Assembly: GCA_026874595.1 (NCBI GenBank)
Contig: CM049311.1
Coordinates: forward strand, 65,701,953-65,765,952
Origin: Sipunculus nudus
Taxonomy: Eukaryota; Annelida; Sipuncula; Golfingiida; Sipunculidae
Length of the DNA stretch: 64,000 nt
Reading direction: 5' to 3'
The notes beneath the pieces are model-generated. The model saw only the letters and a program-made list of their open reading frames with translations, had not been told where the DNA came from and did not search any database. The translations under genes and the position numbers were made by a program. Positions 1 to 13,213 of the stretch are shown piece after piece (the first letter of the stretch is position 1; each line of letters begins with the position of its first letter).

Positions 1-191
1 GCATATTCAAATGATATATGATGTGGGCTGCTGCTGATTATTGATATAATAATTTTGTTGTCAATATTAATTCGACGGGAAACTGGTATTAGTAAAATTA
101 GTAATGTAGTATTTTAAAAAGACAAAAGGAACATAGCTCATTTATTGTATCCCCAGACAAAGTCGGGGGATACTATGTTTTCATACCGGTC

Positions 192-192
<1 letters not shown>

Positions 193-228
<36 letters not shown>

Positions 229-229
229 A
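193..229 (+). repeat. (CCG)n microsatellite in family II 5' end
   Basis: About twelve CCG units follow the 5' hairpin of the family II element. Family III copies carry a shorter CCG tract in the equivalent place. Confidence 0.9.
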
Positions 230-1029
230 TATGAATCTTGTTGGCGCGATAACCCAAAAAATATTTCACGGAACTTTACCAAACTTGGTATATGTATAGA
301 TATGGGTAAGAGGACGACGCCTATTTAAAATGAGGTCATGACCTTTACTAGGAGAGTGTCCTTGACCTTGAATAGGTCCAATTTTGGGGAAAATCACACA
401 AATTCTTTAATATCTCAAGAAATCTTGCATGGATTTATCCCAAAATCAAGTTGATGGAAGATCATGGATAGGGTTGTCATGTTCCAGAAACTGGTGGCGC
501 CACCTATTATTCTTTACTTGTTTTCGTGCCGTTTAATACCCCCTAAATTGCCACCTTGCAGCACTGTGAGCATTATAAGTCAAAAACTAATGGACAGATT
601 TCTTTTATATTATGCATATACATAGGTATGGGTTATGGGATGATGCTTATTTAAATTGGGGTCATGACCTTTCCTATGATAGTGGCCTTGACCTTGAATA
701 TTGCCATATATGGTGAAAATCACACACCTCTTATGATATCTCCAGTGTTGATAGCCATATGGATTTCAAACATGACTTATGTATGGCCCACCACTAAAGT
801 AAGAACCCTATAGGTTCTAGGGTCATGAGGTCAAAGGTCAAGGTCACTGGACTGGCATTTTAAAAGATACTGTGGATGCATTTTAAGCCAAACTTTCATC
901 CCAGGTCTTCCATCTTGAATATATAGCTCACTTGCCAATAATGGATGATCCATATAAATTTTGGGGTCACAAGGTCAAAGGTCAAGGCCACAGGAGCTAT
1001 CTGTCCAAAAATTAGTTTCTGGATGATAA

Positions 1030-3640
1030 TTCCTGCTTTTATTGATGTAATGATTTCAAAATTGACTTATATATGTCCCATTGAAAAAGCAAGACCCAAA
1101 TTGATTTTGGGGTCATGAGGTCAAAGGTCAAGGTCACAAGAAATCTCTTTAAAAAGATTGTGGATGCATTTTCAGCCAAACAATTCATCTCAGATCTTTC
1201 ATCTTGCACATATAGTTCACCTGCCAAGAGTGGAAGACCCCTATCAATTTTGAGGTCACAAGGTCAAAGGTGAAGGTCACAGGAGCCATATGTCCAAAAA
1301 TTAGTTTCTGGATGATAATTCCTGCTTTTATTGATGTATGGATTTCAAACTTGACTTATATATGTCCCATAGGAAAAGCAAGACCCAAATTGATTTTGGG
1401 GTCATGAGGTCAAATGTCATGGTCACAGGACACATCTTTAAAAAGATGTGGATGCATTTTCAGCCAAACATTTCATCTCAGACCTTTCATCTTGCACATA
1501 TAAGTCATCTGCCAATAGAGGATGACCCCTATCAATTTTGAGGTCACAAGGTCAAAGGTGAAGGTCACAGGAGCCATCTGTCCAAAAATTAGTTTCTGGA
1601 TGATAATTCCTTCTTTTATTGATGTATGGATTTCAAACTATACATGTATTTGACCCATTGGAAATGCAAAACCGGAATTGAATTTCGGGTCATGAGGTCA
1701 AAGGTCAAGGTCACAGGACACATCTTTAAAAAGATTGTGGATGCATTTTCAGCCATACAATTCATCTCAGATTTTTCATTTTGCACATATAGTTCACCTG
1801 CCAAGAGTGGAAGACCCCTATCAATTTTGAGGTCACAAGGTCAAAGGTGAAAGTCACAGGAGCCATATATCCAAAAATTAGTTTCTGGATGATAATTCCT
1901 GCTTTTATTGATGTATGGATTTCAAACTTGACTTATATATGTCCCATTGAAAAAGCAAGACCCAAATTGATTTTGGGGTCATGAGGTCAAAGGTCAAGGT
2001 CACAGGAAATCTCTTTAAAAAGATTGTGGATGCATTTTCAGCCAAACAATTCATCTCAGATCTTTCATCTTGCACATATAGTTCACCTGCCAAGAGTGGA
2101 AGACCCCTATCAATTTTGAGGTCACAAGGTCAAAGGTGAAGGTCACAGGAGCCGTATGTCCAAAAATTAGTTTCTGGATGATAATTCCTGCTTTTATTGA
2201 TGTATGGATTTCAAACTTGACTTATATATGTCCCATAGGAAAAGCAAGACCCAAATTGATTTTGGGGTCATGAGGTCAAAGGTCAAGGTCACAGGACACA
2301 TCTTTAAAAAGATGTGGATGCATTTTCAGCCAAACATTTCATCTCAGACCTTTCATCTTGCACATATAAGTCATCTGCCAATAGAGGATGACCCCTATCA
2401 ATTTTGAGGTCACAAGGTCAAAGGTGAAGGTCACAGGAGCCATCTGTCCAAAAATTAGTTTCTGGATGATAATTCCTTCTTTTATTGATGTATGGATTTC
2501 AAACTATACATGTATTTGACCCATTGGAAATGCAAAACCGGAATTGAATTTCGGGTCATGAGGTCAAAGGTCAAGGTCACAGGACACATCTTTAAAAAGA
2601 TTGTGGATGCATTTTCAGCCATACAATTCATCTCAGATTTTTCATTTTGCACATATAGTTCACCTGCCAAGAGTGGAAGACCCCTATCAATTTTGAGGTC
2701 ACAAGGTCAAAGGTGAAAGTCACAGGAGCCATATATCCAAAAATTAGTTTCTGGATGATAATTCCTGCTTTTATTGATGTATGGATTTCAAACTTGACTT
2801 ATATATGTCCCATTGAAAAAGCAAGACCCAAATTGATTTTGGGGTCATGAGGTCAAAGGTCAAGGTCACAGGAAATCTCTTTAAAAAGATTGTGGATGCA
2901 TTTTCAGCCAAACAATTCATCTCAGATCTTTCATCTTGCACATATAGTTCACCTGCCAAGAGTGGAAGACCCCTATCAATTTTGAGGTCACAAGGTCAAA
3001 GGTGAAGGTCACAGGAGCCATATGTCCAAAAATTAGTTTCTGGATGATAATTCCTGCTTTTATTGATGTATGGATTTCAAACTTGACTTATATATGTCCC
3101 ATAGGAAAAGCAAGACCCAAATTGATTTTGGGGTCATGAGGTCAAAGGTCAAGGTCACAGGACACATCTTTAAAAAGATGTGGATGCATTTTCAGCCAAA
3201 CATTTCATCTCAGACCTTTCATCTTGCACATATAAGTCATCTGCCAATAGAGGATGACCCCTATCAATTTTGAGGTCACAAGGTCAAAGGTGAAGGTCAC
3301 AGGAGCCATCTGTCCAAAAATTAGTTTCTGGATGATAATTCCTTCTTTTATTGATGTATGGATTTCAAACTATACATGTATTTGACCCATTGGAAATGCA
3401 AAACCGGAATTGAATTTCGGGTCATGAGGTCAAAGGTCAAGGTCACAGGACACATCTTTAAAAAGATTGTTGATGCATTTTCAGCCATACAATTCATCTC
3501 AGATTTTTCATTTTGCACATATAGTTCACCTGCCAAGAGTGGAAGACCCCTATCAATTTTGAGGTCACAAGGTCAAAGGTGAAAGTCACAGGAGCCATAT
3601 ATCCAAAAATTAGTTTCTGGATGATAATTCCTGCTTTTAT
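1030..3640 (+). repeat. Higher-order repeat: three 866-bp trimers of 289-bp units
   Basis: Three distinct unit types (recognisable around 1050, 1338 and 1626) recur in the same order 866 bp later (1916, 2204, 2492) and again (2782, 3070, 3358), nearly identical between copies. Units outside this block (780-1030 and 3640-5200) diverge more. This is a satellite-like higher-order organisation inside a mobile element. Confidence 0.9.
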
Positions 3641-5396
3641 TGATGTATGGATTTCAAACTTGACTTATATATGTCCCATTGGAAAAGCAAGACCCAAATT
3701 GACTTTGGGGTCATGAGGTCAAAGGTCAAGGTCACATCTTTAAAAAGAGGTGGATGCATTTTCAGCCAAACATTTCATCTCAGACCTTTCATCTTGCACA
3801 TATAAGTCATCTGCCAATAGAGGAAGACCCCTATCAATTTTGAGGTCACAAGGTCAAAGGTGAAGGTCACAGGAGCCATCTGTCCAAAAATTAGTTTCTG
3901 GATGATAATTCCTTCTTTTATTGATGTATGGATTTCAAACTATACATGTATTTGACCCATTGGAAATGCAAAACCGGAATTGAATTTCGGGTCATGAGGT
4001 CAAAGGTCAAGGTCACAGGACACATCTTTAAAAAGATTGTGGATGCATTTTCAGCCATACAATTCATCTCAGATCTTTCATTTTGCACATATAGTTCACC
4101 TGCCAAGAGTGGAAGACCCCTATCAATTTTGAGGTCACAAGGTCAAAGGTGAAGGTCACAGGAGCCATATATCCAAAAATTAGTTTCTGGATGATAATTC
4201 CTGCTTTTATTGATGTATGGATTTCAAACTTGACTTATATATGTCCCATTGGAAAAGCAAGACCCAAATTGATTTTGGGGTCATGTGGTCAAAGGTCAAG
4301 GTCACATCTTTAAAAAGAGGTGGATGCATTTTTAGCCAAACATTTCATCTCAGGTCTTTCATCTTGCACATATAGTTCACCTGCCAAGAGAGGAAGAACC
4401 CTATCAGTTTTGAGGTCACAAGGTCAAAGGTGAAGGTCACAGGAGCCATCTGTCCAAAAATTAGTTTCTGGATGATAATTCCATCTTTTACTGATGTATG
4501 GATTTCAAACTTGGCTTTGTTATTGACCCATTAGAAAAGCAAGACCCAAATTGATTTTGGGGTCATGAGGTCAAAGGTCAAGGTCACAGGAAACCTCTTT
4601 AAAAAGATTGTGGATGCATTTTCAGCCAAACAATTCATCTCAGATCTTTCCTCTTGCACATATAGTTCACCTGCCAAGTGTGGAAGACCCCTATCAATTT
4701 TGAGGTCACAAGGTCAAAGATGAAGGTCACAGGAGCCATATGTCCAAAAATTAGTTTCTGGATGATAATTCCTGCTTTTATTGATGTATGGATTTCAAAC
4801 TTGACTTGTATATGTCCCATTGGAAAAGTAAGACCAAAATTGATTTTGGGGTCATGAGGTCAAAGGTCAAGGTCACAGGACACATCTTAAAAAGAGGTGG
4901 ATGCATTTTCAGCCAAACATTTCATCTCATATCTTTCATCTTGCACATATAGTTCTCCTGCCAAGAGGATGAACACTATCAATTTTGAGGTCACAAGGTC
5001 AAAGGTGAAGGTCACAGGAGCCATCTGTCCAAAAATAAGTTTCTGGATGATAATTCCTGCTTTATTGATGTATAGATTTCAATCTTGACTTGCATATGTC
5101 CCATTGGAAAAGGAAGACCCAAATTGATTTTGGGGTTATGAGATCAAAGGTCAAGGTCACAGGACACATCTTTAAAAAGATCAAGGTCACAGGACCAACA
5201 TCTTCAACAAGATTGTGGATCGTTAGATGGAATAAACAATAAATATGCCAAGTGTCAGTATATGCTGCTAAAAATGGGGGTCTGTTCTTGTAGGAGGGGG
5301 GCCTACTATGTCTGGGGATACTCTGGTACCTGCGGTGCCAAGAAATGTCTAGTTTTTAGCTCAGCTGACTATAAGTCATCTGAGCTATAGTCGTGG

Positions 5397-5463
5397 TCCA
5401 TTGTCCGTCGTCCGTCCGTCTGTCCGTCCGTCCGTCCGTCCGTCCGTCCGTCCGTCCGTCCGT
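5397..5463 (+). repeat. (GTCC)n microsatellite in family I 5' end
   Basis: About 15 GTCC/GTCT units lie directly behind the 5' hairpin. The same microsatellite sits in the same place in the family I copies at 11290, 40110, 43705, 43955, 59260 and 59635. Confidence 0.95.
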
Positions 5464-6254
5464 AGATGTGGCACGTTTTGAAACCGTAAGACCTAGGAAT
5501 CCAAAATTCAGCATAATGTTAGATGTCCCCAAGATCTCCTACCAAGCCGAAAACTGGGTCTTTGCGACTTCGTTCCTTTGAGAAATTAAGGAAAAACCTC
5601 AATTTTTTATTAAAATCCTATTTTCACACTTCAGGTCTGCCTAATATCAAAACCACTCATCTGTTTTTCTTCATATTTACCATAAATATTCCTCTATATA
5701 GTTCCTATGTACATGCCAGAAATTAAGTCTGTAAAATATAAATTCTTTAAGTTATGGGCCCAAACATAATTGACTTTGTAAAAAATCAGGAAAAATAATA
5801 ACTCACTTAACATGAAAAATTTTGAAACTAGAGTCTATTTTCTCAAGTATATAACTATGTTTAATTAAGATTCAATTGTTTACCCAAAATTAGATCTGAA
5901 TTTTGTTAATTTTTTAAGTTATTAGCATAAAAAAAAATCAGTACCTTAAATTTTGCCCAACTTTGACCATGGCACGTTTTTTTCCTGTAAGCACCATTGA
6001 TTTAATTTTCACAGCATGTAAACATAAATATTTAGTTTGTCTAAATCTGAAATTTGAAAATAAAAGCTTGAAAATTAAGCTAGTTATTGATTTTTTTTCT
6101 GTAGTCACTTGCTTTGATTACAGATGCAGGGTCCCACTCCAGGTCACTGGAAGTCAGCTAAGCCAGGGTTTCTGATTTGTTACAGTCACTGGGGGGAGAT
6201 CCCCTGCTGTGACAGGTGTACAGTTATTCTCATATCACCACCCTAATCATCACT

Positions 6255-6278
6255 CCCCCCCCCCCCCCCCCCCCCCCC
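6255..6278. repeat. Poly-C run (24 nt)
   Basis: A homopolymer C tract. Similar C or G runs lie at 10754-10765, 14030-14050, 19832-19846, 25239-25258, 35399-35412, 54990-55002, 56822-56832 and 62041-62068. Confidence 0.95.
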
Positions 6279-6310
6279 GCAAACCCAAGCCACCAAGTGT
6301 TATGCAGTAA

Positions 6311-8017
6311 TTGTATCCGCCAAAACAGAGTTTTGCGGATACTATGTTTTCAGCTGGCCGCCGCCGCCGCCGCCGCGTAGGTGTCCGGAGAACTCCTCCG
6401 TAACCGCTGGGTGGAATATTCCGAAACCCGGGATTATGTTCGGGTCACATGTGAACTGCTGCGCCCCGATTTTGTTTTGACCTCTGACCTTTCCTCTGGG
6501 CTCTGCGTCCGTTTGTGCGTCTGTTTCCACACATAAACCCACATATCTCGGGAACCGTTTGACCGATCAGGAAAATTTTTTTGCACAAATGTAGCCCTCG
6601 GAGAGCTTTATAACATACACCAAAAATGGTGGCGCCACCTGCAACCATGTTTGCACAGTGTCCATCTGTTCGTCTGCCTTGGGTTAAAATCATTCATATC
6701 TCTGCAGTGACTTGACTAATTCACCTGAAATTCGGCATGCGCAAACATCCTGGATAGCTTTTCTGATTTTATGACAGGTGGCGCCACCTACATTCACGTT
6801 TACGCTGCAGACATCCAAGCTCATATCTCTGGAACCGTTTGACCGATCAGGAAAATTCTTTTGCACAAATGTAGCCCTTGGAGAGCTTTATAACATACAC
6901 CAAAAATGGTGGCGCCACCTGCAACCATGTTTGCACAGTGTCCATCTGTTCGTCTGCCTTGGGTTAAAATCACTCATATCTCTGCAGTGACTTGACTAAT
7001 TCACCTGAAATTTGGCATGCGTATACATCCTGGATAGCTTATCTGATTTTATGACAGGTGGCGCCACCTACATTCACGTTTACGCTGCAGACATCCAAGC
7101 TCATATCTCGGGAACCGTTTGACCGATCAGGAAAATTCTTTTGCACAAATGTAGCCCTTGGAGAGCTTTATAACATACACCAAAAATGGTGCCGCTACCT
7201 GCAACCATGTTTGCACAGTGTCCATCTGTTTGTCTGCCTTGGGTTAAAATCACTCATATCTCTGCAGTGACTTGACTAATTCACCTGAAATTTGGCATGC
7301 GTATACATCCTGGATAGCTTTTCTGATTTTATGACAGGTGGCGCCACCTACATTCACGTTTACGCTGCAGACATCCAAGCTCATATCTCAGGAACCGTTT
7401 GACCGATCAGGAAAAATTTTTTGCACAAATGTAGCCCTTAGAGAGCTTTATAACATACACAAAAAATGGTGGCGCCACCTGCAACCATGTTTGCACAGTG
7501 TCCAGCTGTTCGTCTGCCTTGGGTTAAAATCACTCATATCTCTGCAGTGGTTTGACTAATTCACCTGAAATTCTGCATGCTTATACATCCTGGATAGCTT
7601 TTCTGATTTTATGACAGGTGGCGCCACCTACAATCAAGTTTACGCTGCAGACATCCAAGCTCATATCTAGGGAACCGTTTGACCGATTGGGCCAAAATTT
7701 TGCATGTGTATAGTTCTCACAAAGCTCTTTATCATACGCTAAACTGGTGGCGCCACCTGCAACCCTTTTTTGCACAGCGTCCATCTGTTTGTCTGCCAAG
7801 GGCAAAAATCACTCACATACAATATAGTGGTTTGACTTATCTGCCTTAAATTTTGCATATGTATACAACTTGGACAGCTTTCTGGATTTTTTGGTAGGTA
7901 GCGCAACCTACATACACAATTTGGCTGCAGACATCCATGCTGATATGCAACACTTCACCCGTTCCACTCTGATTTAGGCGGATACAAGTAGTCGCTTGTC
8001 GACTACCCGTATTCTAG
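6311..8017 (+). mobile_element. Family III Helentron/HINE-like element, full length
   Basis: The 5' end TTGTATCCGCC forms a hairpin with TGCGGATAC and is followed by a CCG tract. The core contains four to five units of exactly 280 bp, each with two copies of GGTGGCGCCACC; the unit starts recur at 6777, 7057, 7337 and 7617. The 3' end has GGCGGATAC (9-bp inverted repeat), the hairpin GTAGTCGCTTGTCGACTAC, CCGTATT and CTAG at 8014-8017, then TT. The 60-80 aa frames on both strands are by-products of the repeat. Confidence 0.8.
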
Positions 8018-8984
8018 TTGTTATTGTTTTCACTGTATCTCCTTAATTGTAATGCTGTTTCCACTCTGATATGCAAAAACTTTCCTTGAAATAATAATTC
8101 AAGGTGTAATCCAGAAGATGCAATGTTGTGTAATGTAGCATTTTTAAAGAAATCAGTTTTCTTTTAAATGATTTTAACAAATATAAATGAACCCATCAGT
8201 ATGCTTAAATTATTATAAAATATGAAGCACATTATGGATAAATAAAGACACAATTAAAAATTGTGAAATCTAAATCAAGTATTATTTTTAGATATTTATT
8301 GTTTTGCAGATTTAAAAGATATATTTTTGTGGTAAAAAATAAATAAACATTTGTATGCATGATGTGGTGTTATCTGACAAGATTGAGATTTATGATGATG
8401 CAATTGAGAATTACTAATCAACTTTTATATTCAGATATATATGTTAAATTGGAAATGTATAGAAATATAAACTTAAATTAGAAAATAATTGATGTGATAA
8501 AAAAATCAGGATTTAATACAAACATTTGTTCATTATTTTCCTGCCTCAGCAGAATTTGAGATCAGGCTTTGTTTGCCCTGTTTTATGTTGTTAATTAGCT
8601 ATATTTCAACTGTATACATTTCATAAAAAATACATATATATTTAATAATATATATTATACAAAAAATTAGATTCAATTGAACAAATGTGTAAACTAATGA
8701 AATGTCAACAGTTAATCGAAAAACCAATTAATGATCATGGTAATAGTACAGATCATTTGTTCACAAACTGCTCACATGCTTTAGTTTCAACATTAGGAAA
8801 CACATGGTCAGGTCACAAAATATTTTTTGCAACAATTTCTTGCTCATCAATACAAACCAATCATATAAACCAACCATGGCCTTTATTACTTCTTCCTCTT
8901 ACACTTTATCTCCATTAGATATTATTTTAGATTTTTACCTTCAAGGTTAACGTCAGCTGAGCACAGTGACCCATAGGTCCCTTG

Positions 8985-10040
8985 TTTATCAATATAATTC
9001 AATGCATGTTCACATGCATAAATGATCTATTACTCTATGAATCTAGAATTCATATTTTTTCTGATATGATATAATACTGTCCAAAAAAAGGCAGTTATCT
9101 TGTAACACAGTCTACATAAATATTGAAGCTTCACAAAATGCCTCACAAAACATTAAAAAAAGGATCAGAAGAATATTATATACATTATAAGAAAAGACTA
9201 AATAAGACAAAGAATTATTCACATGCATACATCTGTGTATCAACTTTTACCTTTTCTCATATGATGTTTAATTACCAAAAAAAAAAGGATGGTGTATCAA
9301 AGTCCATCATAAATACTGATACCCTGCATATTTTGTACCATAAGTGTACATGTTTTGACTGTTGAGTGTTGAATACCTGGGTGAAAAGAAACATTTGAAC
9401 TAGATCAACCAACTAATTTGTTCTGTTTGTCCTGTAAGAACTATCAAATAGGATGATTGTTTATGTTAATGTGTTATATACTCATTAAATAGTGAAGTAA
9501 TAGCTATCTAGACTAATCTATCTATCTGTCTATCTATCTATCTATGATTGATTCAATATGCAAGTGGATGACTTTTTCCCCCAGATTGCTCTTCATAATA
9601 TCTCATAAGTGTGCTTCAATATACCCCTTATTACTCTCTAATTACCATATATTTAAATACAATTACAAATTATTTTTTTGTAAAAATTATTAGTGATATT
9701 TACAAACACAGGGTTGTTAAGAAAACTGGAGAAAAAAATAAAGATTAATAAATGTTTTGCAAATAATTGGTATGATAAGGATGCTGTAGACCACATGAAA
9801 CACATCAAAGGTGCAAATAATAATCAAATATCTATTTCATAATTCTGTTTCCAAAATAAATGTTAATTATCACATGAATAACTATTACATTACTGTAAAA
9901 AAGGTAATTATTACATTAATACTATAATATTCTGTAAATAGTAATAAATATATTACCTTTTAACAATATATAACCATTCAGACTGATAACATCTTTCATA
10001 TGTAAATTACAATGCTTAATATATTAGGAAATTAGATCAG
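8985..10040. other. AT-rich intergenic or intronic stretch, no gene seen
   Basis: No conserved reading frame, splice-bounded exon or RNA gene is apparent. It holds a short (TCTA)n tract at about 9521-9545. Confidence 0.6.
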
Positions 10041-10044
10041 ATCA

Positions 10045-10375
10045 CTATTTTAATCTCGCCTAGGCAGATTTTAAACTCGCCTAAGTAATATCAGGCAGAT
10101 TTTAAACTCGCCTTAGTAATATCAGGCAGATTTTAAACTCGCCTGGATGACACCAGATGGATTTTAAACTCGCCTAGACGAGATTAAAATCCTGGCCTGC
10201 TTCATGATGGATTTTAATCTCGCCTAGGCGAGATTGCGATTGTGATCTTGTCTAGGTGAGTTTAAAATCCGTCTAGCTGAGATCACAATTGCAATCTCGC
10301 CTAGGCGAGATCACAATCGCAATCTCGTCTAGGCGAATTTAAAATCCGCCTGGATTTTAATCTCGTCTCTGACAT
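10045..10375. repeat. Palindromic CGCCTAGGCG minisatellite
   Basis: An irregular repeat of about 30-38 bp built on TTTTAAACTCGCCT and ATCTCGCCTAGGCGAGAT, the latter a perfect palindrome. Units occur in both orientations, so the block can fold into many hairpins. There is no coding potential. Confidence 0.85.
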
Positions 10376-11247
10376 ATACATAAGGGTCAAATCTTACCTT
10401 ATTTATTTTGTAGATACTGATTTTTATCCACATTCCACATGCCAGTTCAGCCTTTTGTACAAAAGTAATCTTAGCTTGAATCTCAGATTATACCAGATAT
10501 TAAAAAAAATATAATTTTTCATGAAAACCAAAGCAAGTTTCGTTCAGTTTATCCCGAGACTGAGAAGTTGTGATGTTAGGTTCTAGCATAGTCGTGCTGC
10601 CATATGGTAGATGCAACAACTCAGATTCTTGCCTGATTATTTTCAAACATTGCAAGGTGGCAAATATTGGGAAGATGACAAAACAAATTTATAAATAAGT
10701 GGGTCATGACCTCTACTATGAATGTTCTTTGACTTTTTTAAGTACATCAAGAAGGGGGGGGGGGGCCATGGGAAATTGAAGCTTTCATTTTTGCCAGACA
10801 TGAACTAAGATAAACAGAAAATTCATCTGTCAGTTCGGCTATAACGCCAACAATTCAACTGTTGCAGTACCTATGGTAACCCTAAAAGTTCAAAGTCATT
10901 ATAACTGAAACAAATTTTGCTTGATCTTGCAGACAAGTGTGTATTCCAGACAGGATTTGTTGCAGATTACTTTCATATGGGTGAAAGAAGGACAGTATTC
11001 AGTGTTTCATACTTAAGCTCTGAGGAAAAGCACCATATTCCAATGCTCTGTGGCAATTTTGCCTCATCATGAACTGTGACCTTTCAAATATATTCAAATA
11101 TTCACATCATTCATCATCACAAGCCAATGAAATATCATTTAGGGCATTATATGATTTTGGTAGTGACATCAGCGTTAGTCTTTTTATACAGACACAAGGT
11201 GGTGCTACAATAGAGGCTACGTTCCCTACTTTTGGTAGCAAATTTTT
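10376..11247. other. Unassigned non-coding stretch
   Basis: Contains the poly-G run at 10754-10765 and no supported gene. Confidence 0.55.
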
Positions 11248-12477
11248 AGCTCAGCTGACTTTCAGTCATGCTGAGCTATAGCGATCACTCTTTGTCTGTC
11301 GTCCGTCTGTCGGTCTGTCTGTCCATCTATCCGTCTGTCCCTTAACTAGGCACAAATCGTAACTGCTGGATCTAGAATCTTGTAACTTGACATTCTGAGA
11401 GGTCCATAAAAAATCTCCTTGGAAACCAGAAATTAGGTCTCTGTTACCCATATCCTTCGAACTGGGGCCCCAAAGTACCCCCCAGAATAGTCAAAAATTT
11501 CATACAAAAACTTCAATATCTGATTAACTACATCACTGATGGTCATGATTTTTGGCATACGTATTAATCATGAGATGTTCCATCAGTTCCTGCAGACTGG
11601 TGGCACCACCTGTATTTTTCGATTTTTTACAATTTTTTTTCTCTATTTTTGAGACCTTTAAAAATGTGAACATCTGTTAACAGGGCACAAATTGTATAAA
11701 CTGGACCTAAATCTTCATTCTTGACACAGTGAGAGACCTATGAAAAGTCTCCATGGAAACCAGAAATTAGGTCTTTGTTACCCATATCCTTCGAGCTATG
11801 TAGCCCCAAAGTACCCCCCCAGAATAGTAAAAAATTTCATACAAAAACTTCAATATCTGATTAACTACATCACTGATGGTCATGATATTTGGCATACATA
11901 TTGATCATGAGATGTTACAACAGTTTCTGCAGACTGGTGGCGCCACCTGTATTTTTCGATTTTTTACGAAATTTTTTCTCTATTTTTGAGACCTTTACGG
12001 ATGCTGTCATCTGTTACCGTGGCACAAATTGTGACAACTGGACCTAGAAGCTTCATTCTTGTGATGCAAGGAGGCCCATTAAAGGTGTCTGTGGAAACCT
12101 GAAATTAGGTCTCTGTTACCAATATCCTTCAAGCTGTAGGACTCCGAAGTATCCCTCAGAATAATGGAAAATTTGATACAAAAGCTGAAGTATCTGAACA
12201 ACTAATGCAGAGATCACTATGATTCTTTGCATGGATATTGACTATTTAGTGTTTTTATTAGTTTCTGCAGACTGGTGGAGCCACCTGTATTTTTTTTTTA
12301 AAGTTTACGCATTTTTTCTCTATTTTTTAGATATATAAATACAGACACAATCTTGGCCTGTTGGTTAATCTGTTTGATGCTTCAGTTGAATGGGAATATA
12401 CAACCATTCAGATGATAAAATTTCCTTTTGCGAATCTCTTCCCAGTCAGCTGAGCGTCATGACCCATGGGTCACTTG
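11248..12477 (+). mobile_element. Family I (type B) element, clean full-length copy
   Basis: The 5' end AGCTCAGCTGACTTTCAGTC pairs with ATGCTGAGCT and is followed by a GTCY microsatellite. The core has three units of about 338 bp, each beginning near GCAGACTGGTGGCGCCACCT (11591, 11928, 12266). The 3' end is AGTCAGCTGAGC, then the palindrome TGACCCATGGGTCA, CTTG, and flanking T. Total length is about 1.23 kb. It serves as the reference copy for family I boundaries in this window. Confidence 0.85.
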
Positions 12478-13174
12478 TTTTCATTAACATTAACTAAATA
12501 CGACACATTGTGAAAGAGTACCCTCTTTGAAATATTCATTTTAAAAGCCACTACATGCTTTTAGCTTGGCACATGTTTACTTAATATATGTTCAATAGAG
12601 GTCATTAATAGTAATACAGGTAAAACACTGCATGTCTTTTTTTCATGGCTCAAAAAAATACTGCTGGGCAGGCATTGACACATCCAGTCTACCTAGTGCC
12701 ACCCAGGGTGGGCACATCCTGGACAAAGCCTGGAAGCAACAGCATGGCTAACTTGAACAAAGAAGAGCTATCATTTGGAATATGTACTCAAATACTACTT
12801 GTATGTTTGGTATAGTGTATTGTATCATTAGTGAAATATCATGACACATATTGTATCATGAGATGATGTATCATAACAGCCCTGTGTGACATTGTATCAT
12901 GATGTGTCAGTGCACCAGTGTAGCATTACAGCCTTAGCCAGTTTTACCTGTATGTACATCAGCTGCCAGCATCTGGTGGAGGGATATAGAACTATTAAAT
13001 TACTCAGGCTTGTCTTGGTCTCCTAGTTGAGGTGTGATATCCTCCATAGTTCCACTCCACGTTCTCTGGTTATTTTTGCTGCCATCAGTTGATTAGACCC
13101 CACACGTTGGTGCATGAGCTCAGACGTCTGATGAAGGTGTTGATCACTTTAGCTGGCAACATAAGACATGTTAA
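12478..13174. other. Unassigned non-coding stretch
   Basis: No conserved reading frame or recognisable repeat family was seen. A locally repeated ATGATGTATCAT-like phrase occurs at 12830-12910. Confidence 0.5.
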
Positions 13175-13213
13175 TTGTATCCGCCAAAACAGAGTTTTGC
13201 AGATACCATTTTT

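Larger units (their letters stand above)
144..5352 (+). mobile_element. Family II Helentron/HINE-like element, full length
   Basis: The 5' end is TTGTATCCCCAGACA, which folds with the gGGGGATA arm at 164-171, followed by a (CCG)n run. The 3' end carries TGTCTGGGGATAC (inverted repeat of GTATCCCCAGACA, 13 bp), then the hairpin GGTACCTGCGGTGCC, a 9-nt spacer and CTAG at 5349-5352, followed by T. The core is about 17 tandem units of about 289 bp. There is no coding capacity; the short ORFs on both strands repeat with the unit. A hairpin about 10 nt before CTAG is the classical Helitron 3' end. Confidence 0.75.
5358..8984 (+). mobile_element. Family I (type A) element, interrupted by family III
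   Basis: The 5' end AGCTCAGCTGAC pairs with ATCTGAGCT to form a hairpin, followed by a long (GTCC)n tract. The 3' end at 8951-8984 reads GTCAGCTGAGC...GTGACCCATAGGTC and CTTG, then T. The inverted repeat is GTCAGCTGAGC. A family III copy occupies 6311-8017. The rest (5470-6250 and 8018-8950) is AT-rich and non-coding; reading frames there (8685-8918, 9123-9365 just outside) have no recognisable product. Confidence 0.7.

Noticed and set aside
1039-4820. Dozens of 61-74 codon frames on both strands with near-identical products
   Set aside because: They recur with the 289/866-bp repeat period, overlap on opposite strands and have no domain; they are by-products of repetition.
5397-5463. CRISPR-like regular repeat
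   Set aside because: It is a simple GTCC microsatellite with no spacers, in a eukaryotic element.
6778-7805. Repeated frames of 70-74 codons in the 280-bp units (also at 14458-15516, 22757-23313, 31860-34109)
   Set aside because: Same reason: frames track the family III unit on both strands and carry no recognisable protein signature.
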